From an uncultured Mycoplasmatota bacterium (GTDB lineage Bacteria; Bacillota_I; Bacilli_A; RF39; UBA660), in the NCBI GenBank assembly GCA_900549285.1, contig URNW01000021.1, positions 1 to 18,489 of the forward strand: a stretch of 18,489 nt of DNA, written 5' to 3'. The position numbers were made by a program, and so were the translations under genes. Positions within the stretch are counted from its first letter, which is position 1; every line of letters starts with the position of its first letter. Positions 14,506 through 18,489 of this stretch are shown in pieces. The notes under the pieces are model-generated. The model saw only the letters and a program-made list of their open reading frames with translations. It was not told where the DNA came from and ran no database searches.

Positions 14506-14810
14506 TAATTTAAAAAAGAAAAAAACCATATGATTTCTAATATTATTTAATTTTTTTTAAAAAAGATGTTAAATAAAATTCAACATTTCATTACTTCTTA
14601 AATTTAATTGTTGACACTTATATACAACAGTTAAACTTAAATATTATGCATACTTCATTTTTTTACTTTTCATTCCATCCTTCTAGCATATTTTTTTTAT
14701 TTTATCTATCTAAAAAAACAAATTCCTTCCTTTTTAATTCCATTAAATATTTAAATTGGAGTATATATAATTCGCTACCAACAGACGAAAAATTAACCTT
14801 CTACAATTTA
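14503..14810. other. AT-rich intergenic region without a supported gene
   Basis: About 310 bp separate the ppdK terminator from the next promoter. They contain the large imperfect hairpin at 14598-14640, A/T tracts, and a plus-strand open frame at 14646-14828 that lacks a ribosome binding site and ends inside the terminator. No tRNA cloverleaf or other RNA gene was seen. Confidence 0.6.
14598..14640. repeat. Imperfect inverted repeat, 16-bp arms, 11-nt loop
   Basis: Arms TTAAATTTAATTGTTG (14598-14613) and CAACAGTTAAACTTAA (14625-14640) pair over 16 positions with two differences, one of which is a G-U wobble in RNA, whichever strand is read. The loop contains the ACACTTATATA stretch, and the left arm end plus loop contains TTGACA. 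No U tract follows on either strand, so it is not a typical terminator. It may be a large protein-binding operator or a remnant of a mobile-element end. Confidence 0.7.
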
Positions 14811-14840
14811 AAAGAACTCCTAATTTAATAGGAATTCTTT
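14811..14840 (-). terminator. Terminator of ppdK
   Basis: In the minus-strand RNA AAAGAAUUCCUA (14840-14829) pairs with UAGGAGUUCUUU (14822-14811) with a 6-nt loop: 12 bp with one U-G wobble. The U tract is weak (stem ends UUCUUU, then UAAAUU). On the plus strand the wobble becomes a C-A mismatch, which favours function on the minus strand. Confidence 0.75.
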
Positions 14841-14853
14841 AATTTAAAAGATC

Positions 14854-17490
14854 TTAATTTTGAGTTTTATTTGATTTTATCTGAGCTTGAGCAGCAGCAA
14901 GCCTAGCAATAGGAACACGATATGGACTACAAGAAACATAATGAAGTCCTATATTGTTACAAAATTCAATACTTGCTGGATCCCCACCATGTTCACCACA
15001 TATCCCTAAATGAATATCTGGTCTAGTCTTTCTTCCTCTTTCTACTGCAATTTTCATTAATTCTCCAACACCTTCAATATCAACTTTAGCGAAAGGATCA
15101 CTTTCAAAAATTTGATTTTTATAATAATCATTCAAAAACTTTCCAGCATCATCTCTTGAAAAACCATAAGTAAGTTGAGTTAAATCATTTGTTCCAAATG
15201 AGAAAAACTGAGCATATTCAGCAATTTTATCAGCAGTAATTGCCGCTCTAGGAATCTCAATCATTGTTCCCACTTGATAAGTAATTGTACTATGATTTTC
15301 TTGAATTAAGCGATCTGCTTCTTCTACAATAACATCACGTACAAATTTTAATTCGGCAACATCTCCAACTAAAGGTACCATAATTTCTGGAGTTACATTT
15401 ATTCCTTCTTTGCTTACATTAATAGCTGCTTCAATAACCGCTCTTGTTTGCATTCTAGCAATTTCTGGATAAGTAATCGCTAATCTACAACCTCTGTGTC
15501 CCATCATTGGATTAAATTCTTTTAAGGATTCAATACGTTTTTTTAAATCTTCAAAACTCATACCTAAACTTTTTGCTAGAGGCTTAATTTCTTCATCTGT
15601 ATGAGGTAAAAATTCGTGTAAAGGTGGATCTAAATATCGAATAGTAACACTATAAGGAGCCATTGCTTTAAATAATTCTTCAAAATCACTTCTTTGATAA
15701 GGTAAAATTTCTTCTAAAGCTGCTACTCTTTGTTCAAGTGTTTCTGCTGCAATCATTTTGCGAAAACTAAATATTCTTGACTCTTCAAAAAACATGTGTT
15801 CAGTACGGCAAAGTCCAATCCCCTCTGCTCCAAATAAACGTGCTTGCTTAGCATCTCTAGGAGTATCGGCATTTGTTCTTATTTTAAGCCTTCTTACTTC
15901 ATCAGCCCATGACATAAAAGTTTCAAAATCTCCACTAATACTTGGCTCTTCTGTCTTAATTAATCCATCATATACTTTACCTGTAGAACCATCTAAACTA
16001 ATTTCGTCTCCCTCATGATAAACTTTACCATTTTTAGTTGTTAAAGTTTTAGCCTCTTCATCAATTATTAATTCTCCACAACCAGATACACAACAGCGTC
16101 CCATACCACGAGCTACAACTGCCGCATGACTCGTCATACCACCACGAATTGTTAAAATACCCTCAGCATGATTCATTCCTTCTATATCCTCTGGTGAAGT
16201 TTCTAATCGTACTAAAATCGTTTTTTCACCAGTTTTAGCATGTTCTGTAACATCTTCAGCTGTAAAATAAATTTTACCAGCTCCTGCACCTGGAGATGCT
16301 GCAAGACCCATAGCAATGACTTCTCCATTTCGTAAAGCTTCTTGATTAAACATAGGATGAAGTAGACTATCAAGTTGTTTTGGATCAACCTTTAATAAAG
16401 CTTCCTCTTTGGTAATTAATCCTTCTTTAACTAAATCTACCGCAATTTTTAAAGCCGCAGTTGCTGTTCTTTTACCATTTCTCGTTTGTAGCATAAATAA
16501 TTTACCATCTTCAATTGTAAATTCCATATCTTGCATATCTTTATAATGTTGTTCAAGTGTCTTAGCAATATGAGCAAATTCTTTATAAACATCAGGCATA
16601 GTATTTTCTAATTGACTGATTGCCTCAGGCGTTCTAATTCCTGCCACTACATCTTCTCCTTGAGCATTCATTAAATACTCACCATAAAGCTTAGATGCTC
16701 CTGTTGCAGGATTTCTTGTAAATGCAACACCTGTACCTGATGTTTCTCCTCTATTCCCATAGACCATTTCCTGAACATTAACAGCTGTTCCCCAACTAGA
16801 TGGAATATCATTCATTCTTCTATAATAAATAGCCCGATCATTATTCCAACTTCTAAATACAGCTGTAACAGCTTCTATTAATTGAACTTTAGGATCTTGA
16901 GGAAAATCTTCATTAGCTATTTCTTTATAAATTCTTTTAAATTCATTTGTTACTTCTACCATATCATCAGCAGTTAAATCTGTATCAAATTTGGCTTTTT
17001 TAGCAACTTTTATTTCATCTAAACGTCTTTCAAAACTTGATTTTGGATATCCTTTTACAACATCAGCAAACATTTGAATAAATCTGCGATAAGAATCATA
17101 AACAAATCTCTTATTATTAGTAATATTTGTAAATCCCTCTGCCACTTCATCATTCATACCCAAATTTAAAACGGTATCCATCATACCAGGCATACTAGCA
17201 CGAGCTCCACTTCTTACACTAACAAGTAATGGATTTTTACTATCACCTAAAGTTTTACCAGTAATATTCTCTAATTCTTTAAGTTTAGCATAAATTTCCT
17301 CTTTTACAGCCTCATCAATCACTTCATGATCTTCATAATATTTGTTACAAGCTTCTGTTGTTACCGTAAACCCTCTTGGAACAGGAAGTCCAAGACCAGT
17401 CATCTCTGCTAAATTAGCACCTTTACCACCTAACAAATCTTTCATATCTTTATTACCTTCTGAGAAAAGGTAAACATACTTTTTTTCCAT
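14854..17490 (-). CDS. ppdK: Pyruvate, phosphate dikinase
   Basis: PPDK (878 residues) interconverts pyruvate, ATP and phosphate with PEP, AMP and pyrophosphate, and often works in the pyruvate-forming direction in fermenting anaerobes. The N-terminal ATP-grasp domain has GGKGANLAEM (21-30) and SVRSGARASMPGMMDT. The phosphohistidine is H455 in GGMTSHAAVVARG, the same position as in Clostridium symbiosum PPDK. The C-terminal PEP/pyruvate TIM barrel has GFGTNDLTQ-like FSFGTNDLTQ and the catalytic C854 in VSCSPYRVP. Start at 17490 was chosen because GAAGGAGG lies just upstream and the promoter's TATAAT (17519-17524) lies inside the longer frame that begins at 17580, so that frame cannot be the translated one. 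It is a single-gene unit. Confidence 0.97.
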   Translation of the reverse strand: MEKKYVYLFSEGNKDMKDLLGGKGANLAEMTGLGLPVPRGFTVTTEACNKYYEDHEVIDEAVKEEIYAKLKELENITGKTLGDSKNPLLVSVRSGARASMPGMMDTVLNLGMNDEVAEGFTNITNNKRFVYDSYRRFIQMFADVVKGYPKSSFERRLDEIKVAKKAKFDTDLTADDMVEVTNEFKRIYKEIANEDFPQDPKVQLIEAVTAVFRSWNNDRAIYYRRMNDIPSSWGTAVNVQEMVYGNRGETSGTGVAFTRNPATGASKLYGEYLMNAQGEDVVAGIRTPEAISQLENTMPDVYKEFAHIAKTLEQHYKDMQDMEFTIEDGKLFMLQTRNGKRTATAALKIAVDLVKEGLITKEEALLKVDPKQLDSLLHPMFNQEALRNGEVIAMGLAASPGAGAGKIYFTAEDVTEHAKTGEKTILVRLETSPEDIEGMNHAEGILTIRGGMTSHAAVVARGMGRCCVSGCGELIIDEEAKTLTTKNGKVYHEGDEISLDGSTGKVYDGLIKTEEPSISGDFETFMSWADEVRRLKIRTNADTPRDAKQARLFGAEGIGLCRTEHMFFEESRIFSFRKMIAAETLEQRVAALEEILPYQRSDFEELFKAMAPYSVTIRYLDPPLHEFLPHTDEEIKPLAKSLGMSFEDLKKRIESLKEFNPMMGHRGCRLAITYPEIARMQTRAVIEAAINVSKEGINVTPEIMVPLVGDVAELKFVRDVIVEEADRLIQENHSTITYQVGTMIEIPRAAITADKIAEYAQFFSFGTNDLTQLTYGFSRDDAGKFLNDYYKNQIFESDPFAKVDIEGVGELMKIAVERGRKTRPDIHLGICGEHGGDPASIEFCNNIGLHYVSCSPYRVPIARLAAAQAQIKSNKTQN

Positions 17491-17518
17491 ATATCCTCCT
17501 TCATTATGGTATAGCCCC

Positions 17519-17547
17519 ATTATAACATGAGAAATTTTAAACCACAA
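17519..17547 (-). promoter_or_regulatory. Promoter of ppdK
   Basis: On the minus strand TTGTGG (17547-17542), a 17-bp spacer, and TATAAT (17524-17519) preceded by TGT, an extended -10. The predicted start near 17511 leaves a leader of only about 20 nt, with the AAGGAGG ribosome binding site in it. Confidence 0.85.
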
Positions 17548-17578
17548 CGAAAGAGACAAACTTTGACAAAAGCTATAC

Positions 17579-17607
17579 AAAAAAGAATAGCTATCTCTAA
17601 CTATTCT
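17579..17607 (-). terminator. Terminator of the surface-protein gene
   Basis: AGAATAG (17607-17601) and CTATTCT (17590-17584) on the minus strand pair perfectly (7 bp) over a 10-nt loop, followed by five T residues (17583-17579). The gene's TAG stop is the last three bases of the 5' arm. Confidence 0.82.
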
Positions 17608-18489
17608 GCTCCAACTACTACATATGGATTACTGCTTGTACCTGTTCCTGATAGTGTTACATCACTTGCTAAATTAATGACTGGTCGAATACCTGGTTCT
17701 CTATGATTAACGCGCAAAGCGCCAAAATAGCCGCTATCAAATATAGCAAACACATTAGCTGTTGCATCACCAAAAGCATATGGAGACATAGTCCAGTAGT
17801 ATTCATTATTATATAGATAATATTTATAATTAGTACTTCCAGATTTTGCCCCAGCCATTAAAATTTCATCCGCGGTGATTAATCCTATTGGATTAGTTAA
17901 AGCATGATTCCCTTTACCACTTTCACTTACTGTATATAAATCGACATTATTACTACATTTTAAATTTGGTGTATTTTTCATTTGCACTCTTTCATATGCT
18001 GCATAATGAAGATAGTCTGGTTGACTACTCCACGAATATCCACTCATCATTTCTCTATCCACACAAAATCCTGCTTCTATACTGATTTGATCTGGATAAT
18101 TTTTAAGATTATTATCATACCAATTGTCCATTTCTGTTTTAATTGAACTATTGAACGCATTTCCATGTTGTTGATTAATATTATACATGTATCCTACATA
18201 TTCACTTCGATCAGAATTTGAATTAAATACTTTACTAACACCATTATTTATCATTGTACTACTTCCTGTTGTTACTGGTCCACTCTCTTCATCTCCTGAA
18301 TAGATTAACCTAATAGATCCATCTCCATTGATTCTGATAATTCGCCAGTAGAATCCTGCAAATTTTATCCAGTTATTGGTTACTGCTCCTCTAAAGTAAT
18401 AACTTTCTCCCCAGTCATCTTCGGCTTTATATAATCCTTCATCTGTTGTTGCTATATTTCCAAAATTTGGTGTTCCTTCATTTACTTTA
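17601..18489 (-). CDS. Probable surface-exposed protein, C-terminal part (5' end off the window)
   Basis: The minus-strand frame is open from the right edge to TAG at 17601 (about 295 residues visible), so the internal ATG at 18254 is not the real start. The visible part begins near EGTPNFGNIATTDEGLYKAE, then GESYYFRGAVTNNWIKFAGF and YWRIIRINGDGSIRLIYSG, a tryptophan- and tyrosine-rich domain. The end reads YYWTMSPYAFG, then REPGIRPVINLASDVTLSG and NPYVVVGAE. GxRPVINL-type ends occur in large secreted proteins of gut Bacilli, some with prepilin-like N-termini, and resemble the DUF6273 type of fold; this is from memory. Two cysteines (in GFCVDRE and NLKCSNN) could form a disulfide. No sorting signal or transmembrane segment is present after the domain. 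The 5' end, and so any signal peptide, lies off the window. Confidence 0.7.
   Translation of the reverse strand, partial: KVNEGTPNFGNIATTDEGLYKAEDDWGESYYFRGAVTNNWIKFAGFYWRIIRINGDGSIRLIYSGDEESGPVTTGSSTMINNGVSKVFNSNSDRSEYVGYMYNINQQHGNAFNSSIKTEMDNWYDNNLKNYPDQISIEAGFCVDREMMSGYSWSSQPDYLHYAAYERVQMKNTPNLKCSNNVDLYTVSESGKGNHALTNPIGLITADEILMAGAKSGSTNYKYYLYNNEYYWTMSPYAFGDATANVFAIFDSGYFGALRVNHREPGIRPVINLASDVTLSGTGTSSNPYVVVGAE

Noticed and set aside
14612..14640. TTGACA as a -35 box of a plus-strand promoter
   Set aside because: No acceptable -10 at 16-18 bp; the sequence is part of the large inverted repeat.
14646..14828. Plus-strand 60-residue open frame in the ppdK gap
   Set aside because: No ribosome binding site; the end falls in the ppdK terminator stem; composition is Phe/Ser/Leu-rich as expected from AT-rich non-coding DNA.
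17491..17580. Longer ppdK start at 17580 (30 extra residues)
   Set aside because: The ppdK promoter TATAAT lies inside it, there is no ribosome binding site, and it runs into the upstream terminator.

Overview
The window is AT-rich bacterial chromosome. Every confidently called gene lies on the minus strand, so transcription runs from high to low coordinates. Gene order and content point to a low-GC Gram-positive (class Bacilli). The reduced style, with short intergenic gaps, terminators that contain the stop codon, a truncated-looking TrhP1 and many overlapping starts, together with the surface-protein family at the right edge, suggests an uncultured gut Bacilli lineage of the RF39 or 'Mycoplasma sp. 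CAG' kind. That placement is inference. TGA is used as a normal stop (rbgA, the radical SAM gene, ruvX, the 36-residue ORF), so the Mycoplasma code does not apply.

Reading in the direction of transcription: (1) 18489-17601 is the C-terminal part of a probable surface protein, ended by a strong terminator. (2) 17490-14854 is ppdK (pyruvate phosphate dikinase), a single-gene unit with its own promoter and terminator. (3) After a 300-bp AT-rich gap with a large imperfect hairpin, 14476-9218 is an operon: two small membrane proteins, ruvX, a DUF1292 protein, mltG, trmR, trhP1, trhP2 and greA. This matches the Bacillus subtilis yrrK-yrzB-yrrL-yrrM-yrrN-yrrO-(udk)-greA block without udk. It combines Holliday-junction or rRNA processing, peptidoglycan glycan-strand release, wobble-uridine hydroxylation and methylation, and transcript-cleavage rescue. 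(4) 9211-8734 is rplS with its own extended -10 promoter, a hairpin leader that may be the autoregulatory L19 leader, and a terminator. (5) 8735-181 is a second operon: a radical SAM/SPASM-like enzyme, lepB, an HD phosphohydrolase, a decayed segment, rbgA, rnhB, an LTA-synthase-like sulfatase and topA, closed by a terminator. This matches the Bacilli rplS-lepB-rbgA-rnhB-(dprA)-topA order, with three extra genes and dprA absent. (6) Positions 1-177 hold a probable promoter with a palindromic operator and a ribosome binding site for a gene beyond the left edge.

The only clearly accessory stretch is 5721-6438, between the HD gene and rbgA. It contains a frameshifted, internally deleted dinD-like remnant, a perfect 13-bp-arm palindrome, a second unidentified remnant, and a degenerate duplicate of the rbgA start region. 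The duplicate and the original flank the dinD remnant as direct repeats, as expected for an old insertion that has since decayed. I see no CRISPR array, tRNA, rRNA or intact mobile element, and no convincing new multi-gene system.
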